Shown: positions 52,475-61,500 of the stretch, piece after piece
Numbering within the stretch: the stretch's first letter is position 1
Layout of the letters: every line of letters starts with the position of its first letter
Assembly (NCBI RefSeq): GCF_011777505.1
Contig: NZ_JAATJT010000001.1
Coordinates: 372,001 to 436,000 of the forward strand
Direction of reading: 5' to 3'
DNA length: 64,000 bases
DNA from: Gaetbulibacter sp. S0825
GTDB taxonomy: Bacteria; Bacteroidota; Bacteroidia; Flavobacteriales; Flavobacteriaceae
Notes under the pieces: model-generated
What the model was told of the DNA's origin: nothing
Databases searched by the model: none
The model's input: the letters and a program-made list of their open reading frames with translations, nothing else
Translations under genes and position numbers: made by a program

Positions 52475-55228
52475 TTAAAATCTGAAGTTTAGGTTAAGAA
52501 AATAAGTAGTACCTCTACCATACCAATACTTTGGTCCAAACACACGTTTAGGATTGGCATTATCATCTCTTAACTCTCTAAAATTGGCGTTTCTCCCTTG
52601 TTCAAAACCTCCTGTTTTATATTCTTTATCTAGTAGATTATTAACACTAGCAAATAAACCAATAAAATAATCGCCAATTTTCCAAGATTTACCTCCAATG
52701 GCATTAACCGTCATGTATGAATCAAACTTTTCTTGCTTTAAAAGTTCTCTTGCCAAAGCGGGATCGTAATCGTTAAATGGCAACCCATCATTATCCAAAT
52801 AGAAGTTTTGTGTTCTTGTTAAAGGACTAATATCTACATATGCATTAGAAAAGAAATTCGCTGTAGCTCCAAACCACCAATAATCTGGGTCTCTATATTC
52901 AAATCCAACCGAGGAAGCGCGTTGTGGTCCTCCAGCAATTTTGTAGTCTTTTAAATTGGCTTCTTCAAAATCTTGAAAACCATTATCAAAATCATCAGAA
53001 GTTAAAATAAGGTTTGGGTTATTGTCATACGTATATTGTCCTATTGAGGCAGCTCCTTTCAACTTGATAGTTGGTGTTACCTGAGCTTCGATACCTAATT
53101 CGCCTCCAAAGTGTTTTTTATTCACGCCTTGAAGAATCTCTTGTACAAAAGCTGTATTATCACCTCCAACACCGTCGGCAAAGAAGAATGAAATTTCATT
53201 GGCATCTTTAATGGTTGTATAATAACCTGTTAATCTTGCTTTAACTATTGGCGACCTGAATATGTAGCTAGCATCTGCTGACATTATTTTTTCTTCAGTA
53301 ATGTCTACACCACTCCTGTCTCCAACAACACTATGATTTTCTCTAGAATTAGAGAACGTGTTACGTAATGAAGGGGCTTTAGAAATATAGGCCGCATTTA
53401 CATCAAATAAATGCTTTCCGGTTAGCTTGTAAGTAAAGCCTCCTTTAGCACCTAATCCATTAAATTTAAGTTTTTTTCCTTTACCAAAAGAGTTGTCTTT
53501 ATATGCTTCGTGTTGATATAATCCTTCTCTTTGATATTGAGTATTAGTAATGTTTCCTGCTAAGTAAAAATCTATTTTGTTGTATTTAAATATCGCTTGA
53601 ACGTGCGCACTAAAAACATCAGCATGTAAGTTATAGTTGTATCTTAACTTGTCGCCTTCACCTACAACCCTATCAGGGTTTCTAAGGTCATATTGATAGC
53701 CATCAAAAGAATCTACATTTAAATAGCCCGTAGTGCTTCCTAGCATATCGGTTATTTGTGCAAAATTTTCAGACTTCAATTGTCTTAAGTTCAAAGCTCC
53801 GTTTAAAGTAATGTTATCCGAAATCTCAGTATTGAAAATCGTGTTAGCTGTGAATTGCGTATCGTCACTTCTATCTTCATAAAGTACATAAGCTGCGTTA
53901 TTACCACTTGTATTATTGGTGATATTGGCGTCATAAATTCTGTTCCAATTTATTTGTCCTTTGCTTATGAAGTCTTGCTCAAACTCATAGGCATTCTCTA
54001 AATCATCTCTAGACACCCAATAACTAGGTAGGTTTTGGTAATAAGCTGGACTTGGATTTGCACCTCCAGCATAATCTAAACGACTATTACCTAACTCCCC
54101 AAATTGATATGCTAGATTGGTGTTTAACGTTGTTTTTTCACTAACATTCCAATTATGGTTTAACATGATAATTGGCTCGTCTGTACGCTTAACTCTTGAG
54201 TTACGCTTTTCACCATCTTGCCAACCCCAATATTCGTTATATTTAATGTCTTTTAAATCGTAAACTTCTTGTGTGTTTGGTGAAGATTTACCTCTTCTAT
54301 TAGGCGCATAAATTCCAGTGAAGTTAATGCTGTGTTTATCGTTTATTAGTTTTTCAACAGAAGCGAAAAATGAATTAGCATCATAAAATGTTCCATCTTG
54401 GAAACCTTCATTCCCCCAACGTCTTCCAAGTGACATTGAATAAGCCCAACCACCTTCTACTAACCCAGATGCATAAGATGCCATCATACGGTTTGTGTAA
54501 CTTCTGTTTGAAGATGAATAAGTAATACGGCCTCCTTTTCTATATTGTGACGCTCTTACATTAATATTGGTAGTTCCTAATATCCCTCCAAAGTTATATG
54601 CCGAAGGTGGTATACCATTTGTAAACTCTTGGTTTCTCATAGCATCATTTAAACCTCCCCAATTACTCCATTGTGGTCTTCCGTTGAACATTTTATTCAT
54701 TTCAACACCATTAATAAGTATGGTTCCGTTTTCAGAATCTAGTCCTCTTACTCTAAAAAAAGACGAGCCAAATTCGAAAGCAGCAGTACGTAAAAACACA
54801 TCTTGAGACGATTGTAATAATCCTGAAATATTATCGGCACCACTTGTGTCGTCGTTAAGTTCATCATCGGATAAATTAATAGTAAACAAATCAGCCGAAT
54901 CCGATACATCAATTTTCAAAAACATATCGGTTATATTTACAGTACTTCCTTCGTTTACAACAATTGGATATCGTGCTGTGATATAGCCTTGCTTAGATAC
55001 ATTTAATACTTGCTCACCTAAAGGGACATTTCTTGTAAAGCTAAACTCACCTTTAGCATCCGTTTTAGTTGAGTGTGAAGTTTCCTCGATTGTAATAGTA
55101 ACTTCGGGGATTGGCAAATTAGTAGCTGCATCTTTTACACTACCTTTAATAATAGTTTGCTGTGCAAAAGCTGTAGAGACTAGAAAAACTCCCAATAAAA
55201 AAATTAGTATGCTTTTTTTCATTTTCAA
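52475..55228 (-). CDS. TonB-dependent receptor with carboxypeptidase-like regulatory domain
   Basis: 917 residues with signal peptide ending AFAQ. Then the N-terminal CarboxypepD_reg-like domain (IIKGSVKDAATNLPIPEVTITIEETSHSTKTDAKGEFSFTRNVP), a plug domain (about 125-225; VRGLDSENGTILINGVEMNKMFNGRPQWSNWGGLND) and a long barrel ending in the aromatic TTYFLNLNFRF. Imports a substrate across the outer membrane using TonB energy. Paired with the DUF5689 lipoprotein downstream and divergent from the secreted nuclease-like gene. Confidence 0.93.
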   Translation of the reverse strand: MKMKKSILIFLLGVFLVSTAFAQQTIIKGSVKDAATNLPIPEVTITIEETSHSTKTDAKGEFSFTRNVPLGEQVLNVSKQGYITARYPIVVNEGSTVNITDMFLKIDVSDSADLFTINLSDDELNDDTSGADNISGLLQSSQDVFLRTAAFEFGSSFFRVRGLDSENGTILINGVEMNKMFNGRPQWSNWGGLNDAMRNQEFTNGIPPSAYNFGGILGTTNINVRASQYRKGGRITYSSSNRSYTNRMMASYASGLVEGGWAYSMSLGRRWGNEGFQDGTFYDANSFFASVEKLINDKHSINFTGIYAPNRRGKSSPNTQEVYDLKDIKYNEYWGWQDGEKRNSRVKRTDEPIIMLNHNWNVSEKTTLNTNLAYQFGELGNSRLDYAGGANPSPAYYQNLPSYWVSRDDLENAYEFEQDFISKGQINWNRIYDANITNNTSGNNAAYVLYEDRSDDTQFTANTIFNTEISDNITLNGALNLRQLKSENFAQITDMLGSTTGYLNVDSFDGYQYDLRNPDRVVGEGDKLRYNYNLHADVFSAHVQAIFKYNKIDFYLAGNITNTQYQREGLYQHEAYKDNSFGKGKKLKFNGLGAKGGFTYKLTGKHLFDVNAAYISKAPSLRNTFSNSRENHSVVGDRSGVDITEEKIMSADASYIFRSPIVKARLTGYYTTIKDANEISFFFADGVGGDNTAFVQEILQGVNKKHFGGELGIEAQVTPTIKLKGAASIGQYTYDNNPNLILTSDDFDNGFQDFEEANLKDYKIAGGPQRASSVGFEYRDPDYWWFGATANFFSNAYVDISPLTRTQNFYLDNDGLPFNDYDPALARELLKQEKFDSYMTVNAIGGKSWKIGDYFIGLFASVNNLLDKEYKTGGFEQGRNANFRELRDDNANPKRVFGPKYWYGRGTTYFLNLNFRF

Positions 55229-55360
55229 TATTAAAATTAATACTCTTATCTCTTAAAAAACAAATTTTTTAAGACTAACAAATTTACATTATTTATCACT
55301 AATATTTACCTTTGGCTTAAGATTTGATTGTATCTTAACGGACTTTTAATACACATTTAA

Positions 55361-56413
55361 ATGAAAAAAATAAATTATTTAACGGTAGCGCTTCTCTTTT
55401 TTGCTTTTATAAATGTAGATGCACAAGAAAAAAGAAAGTTTAAAGTGCACACTGTTGCTTTTTACAATGTTGAAAACCTATTTGACACTATCAACAACCC
55501 AAATAAGTTTGATGAGGCTAGTCCGATAATGGAATTGAATTTTAACAGAGGAGAAATTTATAAGAAGAAAGTCCAGAACATGGCTCGAGTTATATCTGAA
55601 ATTGGTGCAGATGTCTCCAAAAATACGCCTGTAATTATTGGTTTATCGGAAGTAGAGAATAGAGAGGTTGTTGAAGATTTAGCAAATGACCCTGCTTTAG
55701 TTGCAAAAAATTATGGTATTGTACACTTTGAATCTCCTGATGCCAGAGGAATTGATGTTGCATTAATGTACCAAAAAGATTTTTTCACTCCAACCAATAC
55801 TAGCAATCATGAATTAAAGATTTATGATGACAATACACGAAAACGTGTTTACACTAGAGATCAATTACTGGTTACTGGAAAACTTGAAGGAGAAACGGTA
55901 CATGTAATTGTAAGTCATTGGCCTTCAAGAAGCGGTGGGGAAGCAAGAAGTAGGCCTAAACGCATTGCAGCAGCCCAATTAAATAAGCGTATCATAGATT
56001 CTTTGCAAGCCATTGATCCTTACGCCAAAATATTTTCAATGGGAGATTTCAATGATGATCCAACTAACTCAAGCTTTAAGGATGTCTTAAAAACAGAGAA
56101 AAACAAAGAAGATGTAAAACTTAAAGGTATTTATAACCCAATGGAAGACTTTTTTAAAAAGGGATTAGGATCTAATGCCTATCGAGACGCTTGGAGTTTA
56201 TTTGATCAAATATTAATTACAAAACCCTTTTTAGAAAAAGATTACTCATCTTTTAGGTTTTATAAAGCTGGTATTTTTAACAAACAGTATTTAACAAATA
56301 AAAAAGGGAGGTATAAAGGGTATCCTTTAAGGAGTTTTGCAGATGGAGGTTTTACTAATGGTTTTAGTGACCACTTCCCAGTATATGTGCATATTATTAA
56401 AGAGGTTAAGTAA
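55361..56413 (+). CDS. Endonuclease/exonuclease/phosphatase family protein, exported form
   Basis: 350 residues with signal peptide (MKKINYLTVALLFFAFINVDAQ). EEP motifs parallel those of the 49646 gene: VAFYNVENLFDT, GLSEVEN, RGIDVALMYQ, HWPSRSGG, GDFNDDP, LFDQILIT and SDHFPVYVH. Thus a periplasmic or secreted phosphodiesterase/nuclease-like enzyme. It is divergent from the TonB receptor (132-bp shared upstream region), suggesting joint regulation and a substrate handled outside the inner membrane. Confidence 0.88.
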   Translation: MKKINYLTVALLFFAFINVDAQEKRKFKVHTVAFYNVENLFDTINNPNKFDEASPIMELNFNRGEIYKKKVQNMARVISEIGADVSKNTPVIIGLSEVENREVVEDLANDPALVAKNYGIVHFESPDARGIDVALMYQKDFFTPTNTSNHELKIYDDNTRKRVYTRDQLLVTGKLEGETVHVIVSHWPSRSGGEARSRPKRIAAAQLNKRIIDSLQAIDPYAKIFSMGDFNDDPTNSSFKDVLKTEKNKEDVKLKGIYNPMEDFFKKGLGSNAYRDAWSLFDQILITKPFLEKDYSSFRFYKAGIFNKQYLTNKKGRYKGYPLRSFADGGFTNGFSDHFPVYVHIIKEVK

Positions 56414-56430
56414 GAATGAACTATAAAACA

Positions 56431-56466
56431 TAAAAAAAGCAGCAATTAAGATTGCTGCTTTTTTTA
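56431..56466. terminator. Bidirectional terminator after the exported EEP gene
   Basis: Twelve-base-pair stem (56435-56446 with 56451-56462) and a four-base loop with flanking A and T runs; also serves the convergent membrane protein gene at 56473. Confidence 0.88.
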
Positions 56467-56472
56467 GTTCTT

Positions 56473-56910
56473 TTAACCTAACCAAGTACTCCACGGAATT
56501 CTTGATAAAAACAATACTAATCCTAATAAGTAAAAAATAGTAATTGTTTTAAATTTAGAAGCAGAAGTCGATTTCTTTTTATGCTTAGAGTAACCAATAG
56601 TAATTAATACCACAGCTAAAATATTTACAAATGGATGTTCTACAAGATATAATCTAGAAATAGAATCGCTCATTACTCCACCTCCTAATTCACTCCAATT
56701 ACTAAACCAAGGAGATACAAAATATAATATGATCCCTATTAGCAATTGTATGTGAGATACTATTAGTCCAAACAATGATATTCTAAACGCTTTGGCATCA
56801 TATTCTTTTTTGCCTGTTAGTCCAATAATAGCATTTATAACTGCTATTAATAGTATAATTAACACTAAATAAGCCCAATAAGAATGGAGCATTTTTACAG
56901 TATCGTACAT
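56473..56910 (-). CDS. Four-helix membrane protein, cytochrome b-like
   Basis: 145 residues with four predicted membrane helices (about 12-30, 44-66, 90-108 and 123-138). Histidines lie within or next to helices (LHSYWAYLV, IVSHIQLLIG, VEHPFVNIL), a pattern that could bind heme, and relatives are sometimes labelled cytochrome b. No covalent heme motif. The assignment is tentative. Confidence 0.6.
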   Translation of the reverse strand: MYDTVKMLHSYWAYLVLIILLIAVINAIIGLTGKKEYDAKAFRISLFGLIVSHIQLLIGIILYFVSPWFSNWSELGGGVMSDSISRLYLVEHPFVNILAVVLITIGYSKHKKKSTSASKFKTITIFYLLGLVLFLSRIPWSTWLG

Positions 56911-56957
56911 AATTTATAGTTTTAGTTGAATTTCAAAAATAGTAATTTTTATCCATA

Positions 56958-56990
56958 AAAAAACCTGCTCTTTTTTGAGCAGGTTTTTAA
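56958..56990 (-). terminator. Terminator of the 57-59.7 kb TonB receptor gene
   Basis: Ten-base-pair stem AAACCTGCTC / GAGCAGGTTT with a six-base loop and T runs on either strand; lies 17 bases after the receptor stop. Confidence 0.85.
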
Positions 56991-57006
56991 TATCTATAAT
57001 AGGATA

Positions 57007-59691
57007 TTAGAATTTGTAACGTAAGCTTACATTCCAAGTTCTACCTAAACCAAAGTAACCTTGGTTACGGTTGCTTATACCTTTAAAGTTAGCTTCCCCA
57101 CCTGTGTTTTGGATATTAGTTCTTATGTCTGAAAGATAAATTTCATAGAATACGTTGTTAACGTTAGCTCTAATGTTTACAGATTTATCTTTATCTTTTC
57201 CTACTAACATTTTGTATGATATACCTGTATCAACAATCTTGTAAGTAGGTAATTTCAAGTTTTCTTTTACTGCTCCTACATCAGCATATAATCTGTCATA
57301 GAATCTAAAATCCGCATCCCAAGATAATCTTTCTGCTAAATCGATATCTAGACCAAATCCAAGAGTAAACTGAGCAGCATCTCCTACTTCACCACCATCA
57401 ACATCAGTTTCAGATTCAGAAATAATATTTCTGTCCTCATCTGTTATTTGTGTTGTAGATGATCCCTTATATCTCCAGTTACCAGCAGACATAAATCCGT
57501 TAACTCTAAATCCATCAGACGGTCTTGCTGTAAAATCTACTTCAATACCAGAGTGTAATTGCTCAACTCCAAAATTTAATGTGTTTTGCACAAGTCCACC
57601 TACGATACGAGAAGAACTAACTACTCTATCTTTCCAAGAAGTTCTATAAGCATTTACATTAGCAGAAAATGCTCTAGTATTGTAAGAATATCCAGCTTCA
57701 AGACCAAAAATAGTTTCATTTTGGTGACCAGGACTTACTTGGTTATTAAACTGTGGGAAGATATTATCATGATAAGGTTGTCTTGAATAAAGTCCTGCAT
57801 TAACATATGCTTTATTTTCTTCAGCTTCATCTAACACAAAACCTAAACCACCTTTTACATTGTATCCAACATTATTAACTTTCTCAGAATCTACAGCATC
57901 TGTTGTTCCACTAGGAAGTGGTGTTCCAGTCCATTGCGATGATGTACCATCTATAAGTGATTGGTCGGCATACTGATAATGATCAAAACGTTGGTGTGTT
58001 TGATTTGATAGTGCTCCTTGGAAGAAAGCAGAAAATCTATCAGTAGAATATTCTAACTGAGTAAACATACCTGCATAAGAAATACGCTCGTCATTACTAT
58101 AAGCAATTTTCTCATCTTCATCAAAAGATGCAAACATTGCCGTCCATGGATCAGCAGCCATATCTCTAGTTGTAATTACATTTTTGTAAGTACCGAAAGA
58201 ACCGTAAGTTTGGTGGTTTTCATCTCTTAAACGAATATTTTCTTGCCATGAAGTTAATCCATGAAAATTTTCAACAACTCTAAAGTGCTTACCGTAATAC
58301 GTTCTTAAATCTACACCAACATTAAATGAAAGGTTTTCACTAAGTTGTGTTTGCAAATTTGAAACTACACCATACCAACTATGCAAGTTCATAGAAGCAC
58401 GAGTAATATATCCTCCTTCTGCAGCAAAATTACCACCAGCACCAGAAGTACCTAAGTTATAAGCATAAATTGCATCATAATCTATACGTCCCTCATCTGT
58501 TCTAATTCGACTTCCTCTGTTTCCAGTTCCACCACCGCGTCCCCAAGATGCATATAACACAGTAGATAAATTAGTATCGTCACTAATTTTATAATCCCAG
58601 TTTATGTTTGCAACTGGTTTATGGTAAAAGTTTCTTCTTTCTGTCATGTACTTACCTTGGTAAGTTCCCCAGTTATTATTGTAACGTCGACCGTACTTCT
58701 CATAATCAGATAGTCTTTTAGAGAAGTTTTGATCATGAAACTGTGGTGCTCCAGTAAGTAAAAAGTTAAAATTATGTGTCTCGTTAGGCGTATAACCTAC
58801 AGATAAGAAATATGTTTGACCAGCACCAAAGTTACCTTCGTTGTAGCCATCACCCTGCCAATGAGATAACATAAAGCTTGCTCCCCAACCTTTTTCAGAT
58901 TTTCCTGTATTGTATGAGTATGTTGTTTTAATGTAATCGTTATTGGCAATTCCTGCGTATACAAATCCTGATTCTCTTTTAGCGGTTGTTCTAGTAACAA
59001 AATTTACTGTACCACCTACTGAAGATATTGCTAATTTTGAAGACCCTAAACCTCTTTGATTTTGAATCGCACTCGCAATATCATTAATTCCAGACCAATT
59101 AGACCAATACATTTTACCATCTTCCATCCCATTAATTGGTTGTCCGTTTAATAAGTAAGCTGTGTTGTCTTGTTCAAAACCACGAACTGCAATTCTAGAA
59201 TCTCCAAATCCACCAGATTGTCCAGCAACATATACTGAAGGTGTATTTACTAGCGTCATTGTTATGTCTTGCGCTCCAATTTTCTTTTGAATCTCACTAG
59301 CTGTAATAGTAGACACGGCTACTGGTGTTTTTCTATCATCGGCTAAATCGATAAGTCCTGTACCAACAACAACGATTTCTTCTAAAGCGTTATCAGGAAA
59401 CAAAGTAACTGTTCCTAAGTTAGTATTACCGTCAAATTTTAAAGTTACAGATTCATATCCTACATAAGATATAACAATCTGTCCTGAAGCTGCTTCAGTG
59501 GTTAATGTAAATTTACCATCAAAGTCCGTAGATGCTCCATTTGTAGTTCCTTTTTCAAGGATGTTTGCTCCTGGTAACGGAGCATTCAGTTCAGAATCCA
59601 TAATGGTTCCTGTAACTGTGCTTTGAGCTATTGCGCTTGTAGTAAACACTAATGCTAAAGCAAATAATAAAAATTGAGTAGTTTTTTTCAT
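57007..59691 (-). CDS. TonB-dependent receptor with carboxypeptidase-like domain
   Basis: 894 residues with signal peptide ending AIAQ, a CarboxypepD_reg-like domain (STVTGTIMDSELNAPLPGANILEKGTTNGASTDFDGKFTL), a TonB-box-like EEIVVVGTG, plug (about 120-225, IAVRGFEQDNTAYLLNGQPINGMEDGKMYWSNWSGINDI) and barrel with terminal NVSLRYKF. No SusD-like or binding lipoprotein gene is adjacent, so it is an orphan receptor and its substrate is unknown. A TATATTTG box is at 59784-59791 on the minus strand. Confidence 0.93.
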   Translation of the reverse strand: MKKTTQFLLFALALVFTTSAIAQSTVTGTIMDSELNAPLPGANILEKGTTNGASTDFDGKFTLTTEAASGQIVISYVGYESVTLKFDGNTNLGTVTLFPDNALEEIVVVGTGLIDLADDRKTPVAVSTITASEIQKKIGAQDITMTLVNTPSVYVAGQSGGFGDSRIAVRGFEQDNTAYLLNGQPINGMEDGKMYWSNWSGINDIASAIQNQRGLGSSKLAISSVGGTVNFVTRTTAKRESGFVYAGIANNDYIKTTYSYNTGKSEKGWGASFMLSHWQGDGYNEGNFGAGQTYFLSVGYTPNETHNFNFLLTGAPQFHDQNFSKRLSDYEKYGRRYNNNWGTYQGKYMTERRNFYHKPVANINWDYKISDDTNLSTVLYASWGRGGGTGNRGSRIRTDEGRIDYDAIYAYNLGTSGAGGNFAAEGGYITRASMNLHSWYGVVSNLQTQLSENLSFNVGVDLRTYYGKHFRVVENFHGLTSWQENIRLRDENHQTYGSFGTYKNVITTRDMAADPWTAMFASFDEDEKIAYSNDERISYAGMFTQLEYSTDRFSAFFQGALSNQTHQRFDHYQYADQSLIDGTSSQWTGTPLPSGTTDAVDSEKVNNVGYNVKGGLGFVLDEAEENKAYVNAGLYSRQPYHDNIFPQFNNQVSPGHQNETIFGLEAGYSYNTRAFSANVNAYRTSWKDRVVSSSRIVGGLVQNTLNFGVEQLHSGIEVDFTARPSDGFRVNGFMSAGNWRYKGSSTTQITDEDRNIISESETDVDGGEVGDAAQFTLGFGLDIDLAERLSWDADFRFYDRLYADVGAVKENLKLPTYKIVDTGISYKMLVGKDKDKSVNIRANVNNVFYEIYLSDIRTNIQNTGGEANFKGISNRNQGYFGLGRTWNVSLRYKF

Positions 59692-59783
59692 ACTGAAAAA
59701 TTAAATTGATTTTTTAGTTCTAGGCAAAATTAACCATTAATTGTTATAGTTTATTAACTAATAGTTAAGAATTTTTACCGCCG

Positions 59784-59791
59784 CAAATATA
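59784..59791 (-). promoter_or_regulatory. -7 promoter box TATATTTG of the TonB receptor gene
   Basis: Perfect TAnnTTTG on the minus strand; predicts a leader of about 85 nucleotides before the ATG at 59691, long for this window. Confidence 0.5.
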
Positions 59792-59853
59792 CATACTATT
59801 GTTTAATTTTAACAAATTTTAACGAAATTACGTACGTAGATACCTTTTTACAA

Positions 59854-61500
59854 TTACTTGGCTATATTTTTATAGTGATTGATAAGGTTTTTCGTAGAAG
59901 AATCGTGACTATTGGTTTTTGTAGAACTAATCTCCTTCAATACGCTTGTAGCTAACTGTTTTCCTAGCTCTACCCCAAATTGGTCGTAACTGTAAATATT
60001 CCAAATTATACCTTGCACAAATATTTTATGTTCATACATTGCTATTAACTTTCCAAGGTTTTCAGGGGTTAATTTGTCAATAAAAAAAGTTGTTGTAGGC
60101 CTATTTCCTTCAAATACTTTAAAAGGAGTTAGTGTTTTTTGTGCGTCTTTAGGCAGTTTACTGTCTATAAGCTCATTATCTACCTCCTCTTTTGACTTTC
60201 CTTTTAACAATGCTTCTGTTTGAGCTATGAAATTGGAAATAAGCTTATCATGATGCTCATTATTACCATGTAGACTTTCTTTAAAGCCAATGAAATCAGC
60301 AGGAATTAACTTTGTTCCTTGATGTAATAACTGAAAAAAGGCATGTTGTGAGTTTGTACCAGGTTCTCCCCAAATAATGTTACCTGTTTGGTAGTTTACT
60401 TTGTCTCCATTTCGCATTACAGTTTTTCCATTACTCTCCATAATGGCTTGTTGAAGGTAGGTCGCAAATTGATTTAAATATTGAGTATAAGGTATAATCG
60501 CTTCGCTTTCAGCTTTGAAAAAATTATTATACCAAATACTCAAAAAAGCAGAAATAACTGGAATATTTGATTGAAACGGCTCGCTTTTAAAATGTTTATC
60601 CATTTTGTAAGTACCTTCTAATAAGCCTTCAAAGTTTTTATATCCAACCGATAAGCTTATACTCAACCCCACAGCACTCCAAAGTGAAAATCTACCTCCA
60701 ACCCAATCCCACATTGGGAATATATTATCTTCTGAAACACCAAAATCTTTAACTTTTTCAATATTGGTAGATACAGCTACAAAGTGTTTGGAAATAGCAT
60801 CTTTATTCCCAGATTGTAAAAACCATTGTCTAATCGTATTCGCATTAGATAATGTTTCTTGAGTGGTAAACGTTTTGGAAACAATTATAAATAAGGTTGT
60901 TTCTGGGTTTAACTTTTTTAAAACTTCATTAACGTGGTCTCCATCTACATTGCTAATAAAATGAGTTGCTAAATGGTTTTTGTAAAAGCTTAAGGCATCG
61001 ACAACCATTGATGGGCCAAGATCGGAACCACCAATACCAATATTTACAATATCTGTAAATGGTTTGCCAGTAAACCCTTTTGACTCACCATTTACAATAT
61101 TATTCGTAAAGGTTTCGATTTTTTTCTTGGTAACGTAAATCTTAGGAATGATGTTTTCGTCATCGACAAATATTTGAGCAGTTTTTGGTGCTCTTAAAGC
61201 TGTATGAAGTACTGCTCTCTGTTCAGTTTGATTTATTTTATCTCCTGAAAAATAACTTGAAATTGCTTGTTTTAGTTCAACTTCTTGAGCTAACTCTAAA
61301 AACAAATCAATAGTTGATTGTGTAATTCTATTTTTTGAATAATCCACAAAAAAATCGTCCCATTTAATTGTGAAACGATTCGCACGATTTGAATCTTCTT
61401 CAAACCATTGTGTCATGTGAGCATTTTTTATCTCATTGAAATGTTTTTCTAGCTTTTTCCAAGCTTTTGTTTTGGTTGGATCAATACTCTTTAAAGCCAT
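59854..61500 (-). CDS. pgi: Glucose-6-phosphate isomerase
   Basis: 548 residues, E. coli-type PGI. The signatures GIGGSDLGPSM, VSKTFTTQETLSNA, PMWDWVGGRFSLWSAVGL, IWGEPGTNSQHAFFQLLHQGT (catalytic Glu and His) and the last DQFGVELGKQLA with the catalytic Lys in VELGK are present. Interconverts glucose- and fructose-6-phosphate. Its ATG overlaps the stop codon of the M23 peptidase gene by one base. Confidence 0.97.
   Translation of the reverse strand: MALKSIDPTKTKAWKKLEKHFNEIKNAHMTQWFEEDSNRANRFTIKWDDFFVDYSKNRITQSTIDLFLELAQEVELKQAISSYFSGDKINQTEQRAVLHTALRAPKTAQIFVDDENIIPKIYVTKKKIETFTNNIVNGESKGFTGKPFTDIVNIGIGGSDLGPSMVVDALSFYKNHLATHFISNVDGDHVNEVLKKLNPETTLFIIVSKTFTTQETLSNANTIRQWFLQSGNKDAISKHFVAVSTNIEKVKDFGVSEDNIFPMWDWVGGRFSLWSAVGLSISLSVGYKNFEGLLEGTYKMDKHFKSEPFQSNIPVISAFLSIWYNNFFKAESEAIIPYTQYLNQFATYLQQAIMESNGKTVMRNGDKVNYQTGNIIWGEPGTNSQHAFFQLLHQGTKLIPADFIGFKESLHGNNEHHDKLISNFIAQTEALLKGKSKEEVDNELIDSKLPKDAQKTLTPFKVFEGNRPTTTFFIDKLTPENLGKLIAMYEHKIFVQGIIWNIYSYDQFGVELGKQLATSVLKEISSTKTNSHDSSTKNLINHYKNIAK

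Noticed and set aside
59829-59838. TACGTACGTA palindrome after pgi
   Set aside because: Only ten bases, no repeated copy noticed and no T run for a terminator; could easily occur by chance.
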